This document shows positions 30,044-39,150 of a stretch of 64,000 bases of DNA, in pieces (within the stretch, counting starts at the first letter, position 1; each line of letters begins with the position of its first letter). Both the position numbers and the translations under genes were made by a program. Origin of the DNA: an uncultured PS1 clade bacterium (GTDB lineage: Bacteria > Pseudomonadota > Alphaproteobacteria > MED-G09); the NCBI GenBank assembly GCA_902537725.1, contig CACBCD010000001.1, positions 1-64,000 of the forward strand, given 5' to 3'. The notes beneath the pieces were generated by a model, which saw only the letters and a list, made by a program, of their open reading frames with translations, was not told where the DNA came from and ran no database searches.

Positions 30044-32500
30044 ATGAAAAAATTAATTTCAATTTTTACATTATTTTTATTTGTAATTATTTCTTTTTAT
30101 TCCCAAAACGTCTCTGCTCAAAGCAGTCGTTTAGATATTGAAGAAATTGTCGTTACAGGTACAAAAAGAGATATTGGACAACAAGATGCAGCTATTGCTG
30201 TTTCTGCTATTACTGAACAAGCTTTCAAAAATACCTTTGCTAATGAAGTTACAAATCTAGGTTCATTAGTTCCAAATCTTACTTTAACAACTCAACCAGG
30301 TTTTAATGCCGTTGCTGGTGGTATTAGAGGAACTGGTAGTATTTCAATTTTAGTTACAGAAGATCCTTCCGTGGCTTTCTTAGTTGATGATTTTGGATTA
30401 AATCACGTACAGTCTCAATTTGTTGAAATGTTCGACATAGAACAAATTGAAGTTTATCGTGGTCCTCAAGGAACTCTATTTGGTAAAAACTCAACAGGTG
30501 GTGTTATTTCAGTTACAACTAAAAAACCTGTCCTTGACGAATATTTTGGTGAGTTTAGCGCTTTACAAGGTCAGTATGATTGGAATGAAGGAAGTATCAA
30601 TAAATTTAAACTTGCTTTAAATGTACCAATTGTTGAAGGCAAACTTGCAATGAGAATTGCTGCAATATGGGATAAAGATCAAGGCTTTTATAGAAATTCT
30701 AAACCTGCAAGTGATTTCCCTGGACCAACTTTCTTTAATCCAACAGCAACTTGGCCTGATGATGGTACTTCTCTTGCAAACAGAGGAGACGGCGGGGACT
30801 TAGGTGGTAAAGATGTATTAGCTGCTAAAATTAAATTTTTATATGAAGCCTCTCCAACATATTCTGCTCTTTTGACATTTGAGTTAAGTAAAGATGATTC
30901 TGGTACTCCAGCAGCAGTCAACGAAACAGAGTGTCCAAGCAGCATGCTATTCTGTCTTCTAGGTTTTAGCGGAATTCATACTCCATCTCCTAATTGGGGT
31001 GGCGAAAAATGGACTAATGTATTTGAAACAGGTGAAAGCTTCCATTGTAATTCTGTTATATCAACCTGTAGAGGTCATAGAATGGATAGTAAAGGTGTCT
31101 ACTTAAATCAAACATTTGCTATTGGCGATAGCCTAACTTTAAAATCTATTACTGGTTATAGAAATCATAGAGAACTTAATGCTAGTACCTATACTGGTGA
31201 AGCATTTGCAAGTCTTTATGATGCCTCTAGGAATACAGATAGAGATCAAATGCAACAAGAATTTCGTTTAACTAGTGAGTACGACGGACCGTTTAATTTT
31301 ACTGCTGGTGTAAGTTATGCAGAAGATAATCTAAATTTTGCTGCATATGCTGCAGTTGGTCTTCAGTGGTTCTTAGGTGTTCCTGGATATATTCATACTG
31401 ACTACTCTTCAACTGCTACTCATCAAAATAGAACCAGTAAAGCTTTCTATTTTGATTTTACTTATGAGTTAAATGAAGCTTGGCGAATTTCTGCAGGTGT
31501 TCGTGAAACTCAAGATGAGAAAACATTTGTTCGTGAAACCGGAACTAATGGCGTTAATGCCCTTGGAAGAGCTAATAATAACATTAGTACAGGAGGTTTT
31601 ACTCGTGATGACGATGTTCCTCAATTCCACACTGATTGGTTAAGTTGTGATTTAAGAGAAATTTGTGTCAATAACACAGATGATTGGAGTGAAACAACCT
31701 ATAGATTGGTTGTTGATTACACAATGAATGAAGATGTTATGTTCTATGCTTCATTGGCCACAGGTTTTATGGCTGGTGGTTACACAGAGACTTGCTCAAC
31801 TACTTATTCATGTGCATATCCTTATGATCCTGAAACAAATACTAATATTGAGTTAGGTATGAAAGGTGATTTCATGGATGGTCGTTTAAGATTAAACGTT
31901 TCAATCTTTAATACTGAGTTCGAGGATCTTCAGAGAAATCAGGTTCTTCCTTTACCAATACCTCCTTATCAAGAAACAATTAAAGTTAATGCTGGTAAAT
32001 CAACTAACCAAGGTATTGAAATTGAATTAAATTATCTAGTTACAGATAATTTCCGTATCGATGCAAATATTGCTACTCAAGATCATAAATATGATGTCTT
32101 CCTTTGGGATGAGACTCCTAATGACGGTATTGATAATCCTACTGACTTTAGTGGTTTCGAGCTACCATTCTCACCTGAACTGAGCTGGGGCTTATCACTT
32201 ACTTATGATCAAGATTTGGGTGCAAATGGTTCTCTTACCTACAATGTACTAGGTAACTATCAGGACGAAGCACAAACTCAACCAACTAATCCAATATATA
32301 GTCAATTAGAAGATAGAACTTTAGTTGATGCTAATATTACTTGGAGAAATGTTGATGATACCTATTATGTAACCGTTTATGGTAAAAATTTAACTGACGA
32401 AACTTACAGAGTTGGCTCTAATAGTGTAGCTGGTTTATGGAATTTTACTCTTTACGGTGAGCCTATGGAATACGGTATCGAAGCTGGATATCGTTGGTAA
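30044..32500 (+). CDS. TonB-dependent receptor
   Basis: Signal peptide, EEIVVTGTKR, plug motif YRGPQGTLFGKNSTGGVISVTTKKP, C-terminal barrel ending YRW. Confidence 0.95.
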   Translation: MKKLISIFTLFLFVIISFYSQNVSAQSSRLDIEEIVVTGTKRDIGQQDAAIAVSAITEQAFKNTFANEVTNLGSLVPNLTLTTQPGFNAVAGGIRGTGSISILVTEDPSVAFLVDDFGLNHVQSQFVEMFDIEQIEVYRGPQGTLFGKNSTGGVISVTTKKPVLDEYFGEFSALQGQYDWNEGSINKFKLALNVPIVEGKLAMRIAAIWDKDQGFYRNSKPASDFPGPTFFNPTATWPDDGTSLANRGDGGDLGGKDVLAAKIKFLYEASPTYSALLTFELSKDDSGTPAAVNETECPSSMLFCLLGFSGIHTPSPNWGGEKWTNVFETGESFHCNSVISTCRGHRMDSKGVYLNQTFAIGDSLTLKSITGYRNHRELNASTYTGEAFASLYDASRNTDRDQMQQEFRLTSEYDGPFNFTAGVSYAEDNLNFAAYAAVGLQWFLGVPGYIHTDYSSTATHQNRTSKAFYFDFTYELNEAWRISAGVRETQDEKTFVRETGTNGVNALGRANNNISTGGFTRDDDVPQFHTDWLSCDLREICVNNTDDWSETTYRLVVDYTMNEDVMFYASLATGFMAGGYTETCSTTYSCAYPYDPETNTNIELGMKGDFMDGRLRLNVSIFNTEFEDLQRNQVLPLPIPPYQETIKVNAGKSTNQGIEIELNYLVTDNFRIDANIATQDHKYDVFLWDETPNDGIDNPTDFSGFELPFSPELSWGLSLTYDQDLGANGSLTYNVLGNYQDEAQTQPTNPIYSQLEDRTLVDANITWRNVDDTYYVTVYGKNLTDETYRVGSNSVAGLWNFTLYGEPMEYGIEAGYRW

Positions 32501-32527
32501 AAAATTAGTTCTTACTAATAAACTATT

Positions 32528-32555
32528 AAAACCCCGTTTTTAACGGGGTTTTTTT
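32528..32555 (+). terminator. Rho-independent terminator
   Basis: AAAACCCCGTT-TTT-AACGGGGTTTT followed by T tract, 28 bp after the receptor gene. Confidence 0.93.
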
Positions 32556-32644
32556 ATGAGTTTTTATAATATTAATTTTTTTATTATCATTTAAAAAGGA
32601 ATCTTTTTTATATAAGATAATTTTTTATTTATTAGGGGATAAAG

Positions 32645-33817
32645 ATGAATCGTAAAGAAGAGTATAATAAGATAGCTGAAAAAATTGTGGGCCATGTAAA
32701 GAATGGTACTACTGATCAAGCTAAGGGTGTTATCTCTATTCCAACATCGGATTACACATGTAAAGAGCGCTGGGATTTAGAAATAAAAAATATTTTCCAG
32801 ACTTTACCTTTAATGGCGGCGATGACAATTGAGATACCGAATCCAGGTGATTACAAATCTCTTGAAATTACTGGAGTTCCAATACTGGTAACTAGGGGTA
32901 AGGATGGTAAAGTTAATGCCTTTAGAAATGTTTGTACTCATAGAGGAGCAATAATTACTGAACCTGGAATAGGCAATAAAAGTAGATTTTCATGCCCATA
33001 TCATGGTTGGACATATTCAAATAATGGAGATTTGATAGGGGTAACCGATAAAGAAAAGTTTGGTGATTTTGATCCAAGCTGTCATGGATTATCAAAATTA
33101 CCTTGTAAAGAGTTAGGTGGAATGATTTTTGTTTCTTTATCTAAAAATGAAAAAATAAATTTCGAAGATTTTTTAAATGGAATGCTTCCCGAAATAGAAC
33201 ATTTTAAGCTTGAGAATTGGTACTATCATGGTTTTAAAGTTATTGAAGGGGCAAATTGGAAAATTGCCTTTGATGGTTATTTAGAGGGATATCATTTTAC
33301 TACTGCTCATAAAGATACGATAGCCAATATGACGATGAATGATATAATGGACTTTACAGCTTTTGGACCCCATTTAAGAATTGCATTTGCTTCGACTAAT
33401 ATTGAAGAAATTTTTGAATTACCCAAAGAAGAGTGGTGGAAAAAAGAAGGTAGTGGTGTAGATTTCGTAAGAACAATCTTTCCTAATATTGCAATTTCTT
33501 TAGGCCTTGGTATTGGTCAAATAGCTCAGATTCTTCCTGGTAAAACACCTAATGATAATATAACAGTTCTTCATTATATTGCACCTCAGCCTCCAAAAAA
33601 TGACGAAGAGATAGCTGAGCTTGATCAGAATATGGAATTTTTGAGAAATGTTGTTAATGATGAAGACTATTTGCTTGGTATAGAAATTCAAAAAGGTCTT
33701 AATTCTCATTCAAATGATTCTGTATTATTTGGTCGAAATGAAAAAGGTAATCAATTTTTTCACAAGTATGTTGATTACTATATTTACGATAATATCAAAG
33801 AGCCACCTAAATTATAA
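32645..33817 (+). CDS. Aromatic ring-hydroxylating dioxygenase alpha subunit (Rieske)
   Basis: CTHRG…CPYHGW; NWKIAFDGYLEGYHFTTAH. Confidence 0.92.
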   Translation: MNRKEEYNKIAEKIVGHVKNGTTDQAKGVISIPTSDYTCKERWDLEIKNIFQTLPLMAAMTIEIPNPGDYKSLEITGVPILVTRGKDGKVNAFRNVCTHRGAIITEPGIGNKSRFSCPYHGWTYSNNGDLIGVTDKEKFGDFDPSCHGLSKLPCKELGGMIFVSLSKNEKINFEDFLNGMLPEIEHFKLENWYYHGFKVIEGANWKIAFDGYLEGYHFTTAHKDTIANMTMNDIMDFTAFGPHLRIAFASTNIEEIFELPKEEWWKKEGSGVDFVRTIFPNIAISLGLGIGQIAQILPGKTPNDNITVLHYIAPQPPKNDEEIAELDQNMEFLRNVVNDEDYLLGIEIQKGLNSHSNDSVLFGRNEKGNQFFHKYVDYYIYDNIKEPPKL

Positions 33818-33837
33818 ATAAATTCTTAGGAGATTTC

Positions 33838-34293
33838 ATGAGTAAAGCTGAAAATAACAGAAAAATAATTGAAACATATTATAAATCAATTGCTAGCGGT
33901 GATTTTGAAACTGTTATTTCCCTCATGCATGAGGATGTAGTTTTCAATATAGTTGGGGAGACTCCTTATGCTGGTAAGTGGGAAGGAAGAGATAATGTTT
34001 ATGGTATTTTAGTTCCTGCAGTAGTTTCAAATTTTAAAGAGGGTAGTTTACAATTTGCTGAAAATTGGAATGTCATGTGTGTTGACGAAAATCGAGCTAC
34101 AGGTCTTATGAGCGCAAAAGCAGAGACGTATGATGGTAAAAAACTAGATATGACTTATTGTCATATTTTAAAATTCAATGAGACTCAAATTATTGAGGTA
34201 CATGAATTTTTTGATACGGCCCAAGGCGAGAGATTATTTGACAATGATAAATTGAGTGGACATTCTGGTAAGCTAGGGACTATGAATTTTTAA
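33838..34293 (+). CDS. SnoaL-like / NTF2-fold protein
   Basis: IETYYKSIASGDFETVISLMHEDVVFNIVGETPYAGKWEGRDNVYG…. Confidence 0.85.
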   Translation: MSKAENNRKIIETYYKSIASGDFETVISLMHEDVVFNIVGETPYAGKWEGRDNVYGILVPAVVSNFKEGSLQFAENWNVMCVDENRATGLMSAKAETYDGKKLDMTYCHILKFNETQIIEVHEFFDTAQGERLFDNDKLSGHSGKLGTMNF

Positions 34294-34422
34294 TTTACTT
34301 TAAAATTATTTATAAAAATTAATTTGTATTTATAAAACTAGATAAATATGATGTCGAAAATCAGATAAGGGGATTTATAAAAACTATCTATTAAGTATTT
34401 TATAATTAGATCTATTTAATAA

Positions 34423-35235
34423 ATGTCTACTCATAAAAATAAACCAATAACTATTTCAACACTGCGTAAGTTAAAAAAAACTTCTGAAAAATTTAGTTGT
34501 TTAACTGCTTATGAAGCTACTATAGCTCAAAAGATAAGCGAGGCTGGAGTAGAAGTTATTCTTGTTGGCGATAGCCTTGGAATGGTTATTCAAGGCCATG
34601 ATAGCACCTTGCCAGTAACTATGGACCAGCTAATTTATCATCTTGAATGTGTTGCAAGGGGTAATGTTAACTCTCATATAATGGCTGATATGCCATTTAT
34701 GAGTTATTCGACAGATGAGTTAGCTTTGGAAAATGCTACAAAATTAATGCAAAATGGAGCTCATTCAGTAAAAATTGAAGGTGGTTCATGGATATGTAAA
34801 ATGACAAGTACTTTAGCTGAGCGGGGTATACCAGTATGTGCTCATATGGGTTTAACACCACAATCAATAAACAGAATTGGCGGATACTTTGTTCAAGGAA
34901 GAGATACAAAGAAAAGACAAAAACTCATAGAGGAAGCTCAGTCATTAGAAAATGCGGGTGCTGAAATGTTACTTCTCGAATGTGTGCCTAATGATTTATC
35001 AAAAGAAATTACAAGTTTACTTAAAATACCAGTTATTGGTATTGGTGCTGGCCCAGAAACTGATGGTCAAATTATGGTCATACATGATTTATTAGGAATT
35101 TCATGTTTAGAAAAGCCACCAAAATTTGTAAAAGATTTTTTAAAGGGCTCATCATCTGTTGAATCAGCTTTGAAAAAATATGTTAAAAGTGTGAAAACAA
35201 AAAAGTTTCCCTCAAGAGCTCATACTTTTTATTAA
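34423..35235 (+). CDS. panB: 3-methyl-2-oxobutanoate hydroxymethyltransferase
   Basis: LTAYEATIAQKISEAGVEVILVGDSLGMVIQGHDSTLPVT; panC follows. Confidence 0.96.
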   Translation: MSTHKNKPITISTLRKLKKTSEKFSCLTAYEATIAQKISEAGVEVILVGDSLGMVIQGHDSTLPVTMDQLIYHLECVARGNVNSHIMADMPFMSYSTDELALENATKLMQNGAHSVKIEGGSWICKMTSTLAERGIPVCAHMGLTPQSINRIGGYFVQGRDTKKRQKLIEEAQSLENAGAEMLLLECVPNDLSKEITSLLKIPVIGIGAGPETDGQIMVIHDLLGISCLEKPPKFVKDFLKGSSSVESALKKYVKSVKTKKFPSRAHTFY

Positions 35236-35236
35236 A

Positions 35237-36049
35237 ATGGAAATTATTACCAACGAAAAACAAGCAAAAGAAGTTTTGAAAGATTTCAATGAAACCGCAC
35301 TTGTTCCTACAATGGGTAATTTGCATGATGGTCATTTAAGCCTTTTAAGTAAGGCAAAGGAAGTTGGAGAAATTGTTTTAGCCTCAATATATATCAACCC
35401 ACTTCAGTTTGGTGTAAATGAAGATTTTGATAATTATCCAAGAACTCTTGATGATGATTTGCTTAAGCTTGAAAAGACTGGATGTGATTTTGTTTTCTGC
35501 CCTTCGGAAGATATTTTAAAAAATATAAAAAATTATCAAGCACCGGATATAAGTAAAAAACTTTGTGGAAAAAGCAGGCCCACCCATTTTGATGGTGTTG
35601 TTACAATTGTTAGAAAATTATTTGAAGTCTTGAATCCAGATTATGCAATCTTTGGATTAAAGGATTATCAACAATTTTTGATTATTAAAAAATTTTTTAA
35701 TGAAATGAATTTTCATACAAAAATTATTGGAAGTCCTATTGTTAGAGAGAGTGATGGTTTGGCTATGTCTTCAAGAAATAATTTATTAACTAGTGAGAAT
35801 AGAAAAATTGCTCCAAAAATTTATAAGCAACTAGCTTGGATTAGGGATAATATAGAAAATCAAAGTCATAGTGACTTAATTTTGAATTCTATTGAAACTT
35901 TTAAAGAGAATAATATTCATCCAGAATATTTATCTATACTTAACCCAGACACATTAGAAGATGCAAAAGATGATGATCTTTCAGTATTAATTGCTATTGC
36001 AGTAAAATTAGGTAATGTCAGGTTGATTGATAATATATTGATTAATTAA
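35237..36049 (+). CDS. panC: Pantothenate synthetase
   Basis: LVPTMGNLHDGHLSLL, SIYINPLQFG, FGLKDYQQ, RESDGLAMSSRN. Confidence 0.96.
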   Translation: MEIITNEKQAKEVLKDFNETALVPTMGNLHDGHLSLLSKAKEVGEIVLASIYINPLQFGVNEDFDNYPRTLDDDLLKLEKTGCDFVFCPSEDILKNIKNYQAPDISKKLCGKSRPTHFDGVVTIVRKLFEVLNPDYAIFGLKDYQQFLIIKKFFNEMNFHTKIIGSPIVRESDGLAMSSRNNLLTSENRKIAPKIYKQLAWIRDNIENQSHSDLILNSIETFKENNIHPEYLSILNPDTLEDAKDDDLSVLIAIAVKLGNVRLIDNILIN

Positions 36050-36068
36050 AAAAATTTTTGAGGTTAAA

Positions 36069-36449
36069 ATGCTGAAAACTTTATTAAGATCCAAGTTACA
36101 CCGCATAAATGTTACGCAGGTAGAATTAGATTACGAGGGATCTTGTGCGGTTGATACCGATATTTTGAAGAAAGGTAATTTTCAAGAATATGAAAAAATT
36201 GACATTTATAATGTAACCAATGGCGAGAGGTTTTCCACATACTTAATGTCAGCTGAAGCAGGTTCTAAAACTGTATCTATTAATGGTGCTGCAGCCCATA
36301 AAGCTTCACCAAATGATTTAATAATTATTTGTGCGTATGGTCTATACGAAGAATCTGAAGCAAAAATTCATGTACCCACTCTGGTTTATTTTGATAAGGA
36401 TAATAATATTAAATCGATCAAACATGGTATTCCTGAACAGAAATTATAA
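36069..36449 (+). CDS. panD: Aspartate 1-decarboxylase
   Basis: LHRINVTQVELDYEGSCAVDTDIL (Gly-Ser processing site), NGERFSTY, GAAAH. Confidence 0.95.
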   Translation: MLKTLLRSKLHRINVTQVELDYEGSCAVDTDILKKGNFQEYEKIDIYNVTNGERFSTYLMSAEAGSKTVSINGAAAHKASPNDLIIICAYGLYEESEAKIHVPTLVYFDKDNNIKSIKHGIPEQKL

Positions 36450-37450
36450 TGAAAATTCTTTATCTTTGTCTTTCCATAATGATATTTTCATCATGTTCAA
36501 TTTTTGAGGATGAAGTATTTGAAAATACTGATAATAACTTAATGTCTGAAGAGGATATTATAAAAGAAAAATCTCCACCTTTTAGTTTTTTTAAGGCCTT
36601 ACAATCTGTTGAAAGAGAGGAGATTGAAGTCTCAGATGAATATAATAAACTTATTACAAAGCCTTTTGGCTACGCTGCTTGGGTTGGTCATTCATCTTTT
36701 GTAATAAATAATTACGACCTCAATATTATTTCAGACCCAATGTTCTCTGATAGGGCGTCACCATTTCAGTTTCTTGGGCCAAAGAGATTAATTGAACCTG
36801 CAATAGGCTATAAAAATTTACCTAAAATAGATGTTGTTGTAATTAGTCATAATCATTACGATCATTTGGATTTAAAAAGTGTTAAAAAGTTAAATAAACT
36901 TAATCCAGATACAATTTTCTTAGTACCCTTAAAACTTAAAAATTGGTTTTTAAGTAAGGGTATCAAAAACGTTTATGAATTTGACTGGTGGGATTCAAAA
37001 ATTATTGAAAACACTACTTTTACATTTGTTCCTGTTCAGCATTGGTCAAGAAGAGGTCTTTTCGATAAAAATAAAAGTTTATGGGGCGGATGGTGGATTG
37101 AGAATTCAAACATTAGATTAGTTCATTTAGGTGATACTGGTTACTCAAAAGATTTTATAGAGATTAATAAAAGGCTTGGTAGTCCTGATGTAGCATTTAT
37201 ACCTATTGGCGCTTACTCACCAAGAAGAATTATGAAGAAAAGCCATATGAATCCAAGAGAGGCTTTGGACGCAGCTTTAGATCTAGGTGCAAAAAAATCT
37301 ATTGGAATGCATTGGGGTACATTTATACTTACAACAGAGCCAATAAGAGAACCTGAAGTTATTCTTAATGACTTAATTCAAAAGAGTAATTTTCAAGAAG
37401 ATTTTTTTATAACAATGAAGCCAGGTTCGATAATAAAATTTAATGAGTAA
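36449..37450 (+). CDS. MBL-fold (NAPE-PLD/RomA-like) metallohydrolase, predicted lipoprotein
   Basis: Lipobox IFSSC; GHSSFVIN…SDPMFSDRASP…ISHNHYDHLD…MHWGTF. Confidence 0.87.
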   Translation: MKILYLCLSIMIFSSCSIFEDEVFENTDNNLMSEEDIIKEKSPPFSFFKALQSVEREEIEVSDEYNKLITKPFGYAAWVGHSSFVINNYDLNIISDPMFSDRASPFQFLGPKRLIEPAIGYKNLPKIDVVVISHNHYDHLDLKSVKKLNKLNPDTIFLVPLKLKNWFLSKGIKNVYEFDWWDSKIIENTTFTFVPVQHWSRRGLFDKNKSLWGGWWIENSNIRLVHLGDTGYSKDFIEINKRLGSPDVAFIPIGAYSPRRIMKKSHMNPREALDAALDLGAKKSIGMHWGTFILTTEPIREPEVILNDLIQKSNFQEDFFITMKPGSIIKFNE

Positions 37451-37585
37451 TTAAAAAATTATTGAGAGAACTTTTGTAAGAATTCTATCGAGAGAAGCTA
37501 AAGAATTTACTCTATTATTTTCAATAAGACTAAGCTCTTTAGTTAGCTTAGGATCTTTAAAATTTACTACACTATCTTTTACCAT
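37451..37585 (-). CDS. Possible 44-aa peptide, unverified
   Basis: Hand translation MVKDSVVNFKDPKLTKELSLIENNRVNSLASLDRILTKVLSIIF*; no recognised family, weak SD. Confidence 0.3.
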   Translation of the reverse strand: MVKDSVVNFKDPKLTKELSLIENNRVNSLASLDRILTKVLSIIF

Positions 37586-37606
37586 CTTCAATCAACACTT
37601 TCTTTT

Positions 37607-37657
37607 GTGGACAACCTCTTCAAGGGAATGGGAGGGGGGAAGGAAGAGGTTGTCCAT
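37607..37657. other. Long perfect inverted repeat with G/purine-rich (plus) or C-rich (minus) loop; candidate structured RNA element
   Basis: TGGACAACCTCTTC (37608-37621) / GAAGAGGTTGTCCA (37643-37656), 21-nt loop AAGGGAATGGGAGGGGGGAAG. Confidence 0.85.
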
Positions 37658-37686
37658 TATGTTGCAACCGTTAGGTTGAAACTAAA

Positions 37687-38004
37687 TTATTTAAAATCGG
37701 CTTTAAAAGCGGTGAATGCACCATCTTTTGTTTGAATTGATCTAACACTTTCATACAGAACGCAGTAAGCACCGTTTGAATTTAAGCTATATGCCTCACA
37801 ACTGGACTTACTTTTACAAGCAGTTAAACAATTATCAGCGTTTCTATATTTTGCAGTTGTCTTGTAAGAAAGAATTTTACCACCAGTTACAATCACTTCG
37901 TTTTTTTTGTCCGAATCTGCAAAGGCAGGGGAAACGGCAACAAAAACTGAAAGAAATAATCCAGCAATTAAAATATTTTTTAACAAAGACATAATCAACT
38001 CCAT
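37687..38004 (-). CDS. Secreted PAN/apple-like domain protein; start may be the second Met
   Basis: Signal peptide …SPAFA; NADNCLTACKSKSSCEAYSLNSNGAYCVLYESV cysteine pattern. Confidence 0.75.
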   Translation of the reverse strand: MELIMSLLKNILIAGLFLSVFVAVSPAFADSDKKNEVIVTGGKILSYKTTAKYRNADNCLTACKSKSSCEAYSLNSNGAYCVLYESVRSIQTKDGAFTAFKADFK

Positions 38005-38124
38005 AATCTTGATTAACTTTATATGGTATTTCTATTATATTTAGCAAATCAATTATATAAATGTTTACTATTTATTTAATGAATGTTATAGTATTAATAT
38101 AATAAATGAAAAGGTATTTATATT

Positions 38125-39144
38125 ATGAATTTATCAAGAATAGACTTAAATCTTTTGTTAGTTTTTACATCAATATATAATGAGAAAACTATAACGAAAG
38201 CAGCAGAGAAATTAAATTTATCACAGTCTGCCGTTAGTAATGCACTAAATAGGTTAAGATATACATTAGATGATGATTTATTTTTTAGATCGTCAGATAT
38301 GATGAAGCCTACAAAGAAAGCTGAGGATCTAATATATCCAATTCAAAATGCTCTTGATTCAATTCAATCATCATTAAGTGATGAAGAATTTAACCCTTCA
38401 AAATCCGATAGACTTTTTAAGTTTTGTTTACCTGATATTGCTGCAGGAAGAATTTTTCCTCAACTTGCAAAGATTTTCCAGGAAGAGGCACCAAATATTC
38501 AAATCTCATCAGTATCAACTTCAAAAGGAGATTTGGAGAAATTAAAAAATCAAGAGTTAGATTTTATAATTTCCTCTGATGAGGGACTTCGATCTGAATT
38601 AAAATCCTATTCCGATGATAAATTTAATGAGTACTTCAATAGTTTTCTAATTTATAAAGATCGCCCTTTATGTGTTGGAAGAAAGGGAAACCCTTTCTTT
38701 GATGAAAATGGTGAAATAAGTCTTGATAATTATACTGCAGCAAATCATGTACATGTCAGCTATGACGGAACAATCGATAGTCCTGTAAATGACTATTTGC
38801 AAGAAATCGGGAAAAAAAGAAATATTACTATGTCAGTAAATTATGTTTCAGTAGCAAAAGAAATTATTCGATCATCTGATTATTTAATAACTTTATCAGG
38901 TCACCTTGCATCTTATTTTAATAAGGCTAATAATTTTATTGTTTCTCCTATGCCGTTTGATACCAATGAATATTCTGTACGTTTATTTTGGAATAAACGA
39001 TCAGAAAATGATGCTGCGCATGCATGGATGCTTGGAAAATTATATAAAATACAAGAAAAAAACTTTGGACTAGATGGTGATAATGTTGATCATTATTATA
39101 CTGACCCTGACAATAGATATTCTGTTGTTGGATCGAATCTTTAA
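38125..39144 (+). CDS. LysR-family transcriptional regulator
   Basis: RIDLNLLLVFTSIYNEKTITKAAEKLNLSQSAVSNALNRLRYTLDDDLFFRS. Confidence 0.93.
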   Translation: MNLSRIDLNLLLVFTSIYNEKTITKAAEKLNLSQSAVSNALNRLRYTLDDDLFFRSSDMMKPTKKAEDLIYPIQNALDSIQSSLSDEEFNPSKSDRLFKFCLPDIAAGRIFPQLAKIFQEEAPNIQISSVSTSKGDLEKLKNQELDFIISSDEGLRSELKSYSDDKFNEYFNSFLIYKDRPLCVGRKGNPFFDENGEISLDNYTAANHVHVSYDGTIDSPVNDYLQEIGKKRNITMSVNYVSVAKEIIRSSDYLITLSGHLASYFNKANNFIVSPMPFDTNEYSVRLFWNKRSENDAAHAWMLGKLYKIQEKNFGLDGDNVDHYYTDPDNRYSVVGSNL

Positions 39145-39150
39145 ACTTTT

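Noticed and set aside
37626-37649. Canonical G-quadruplex in the purine tract GGGAATGGGAGGGGGG.
   Set aside because: Lacks four separated G3 runs; only a non-canonical or two-tetrad form is possible, so noted only within the hairpin finding.
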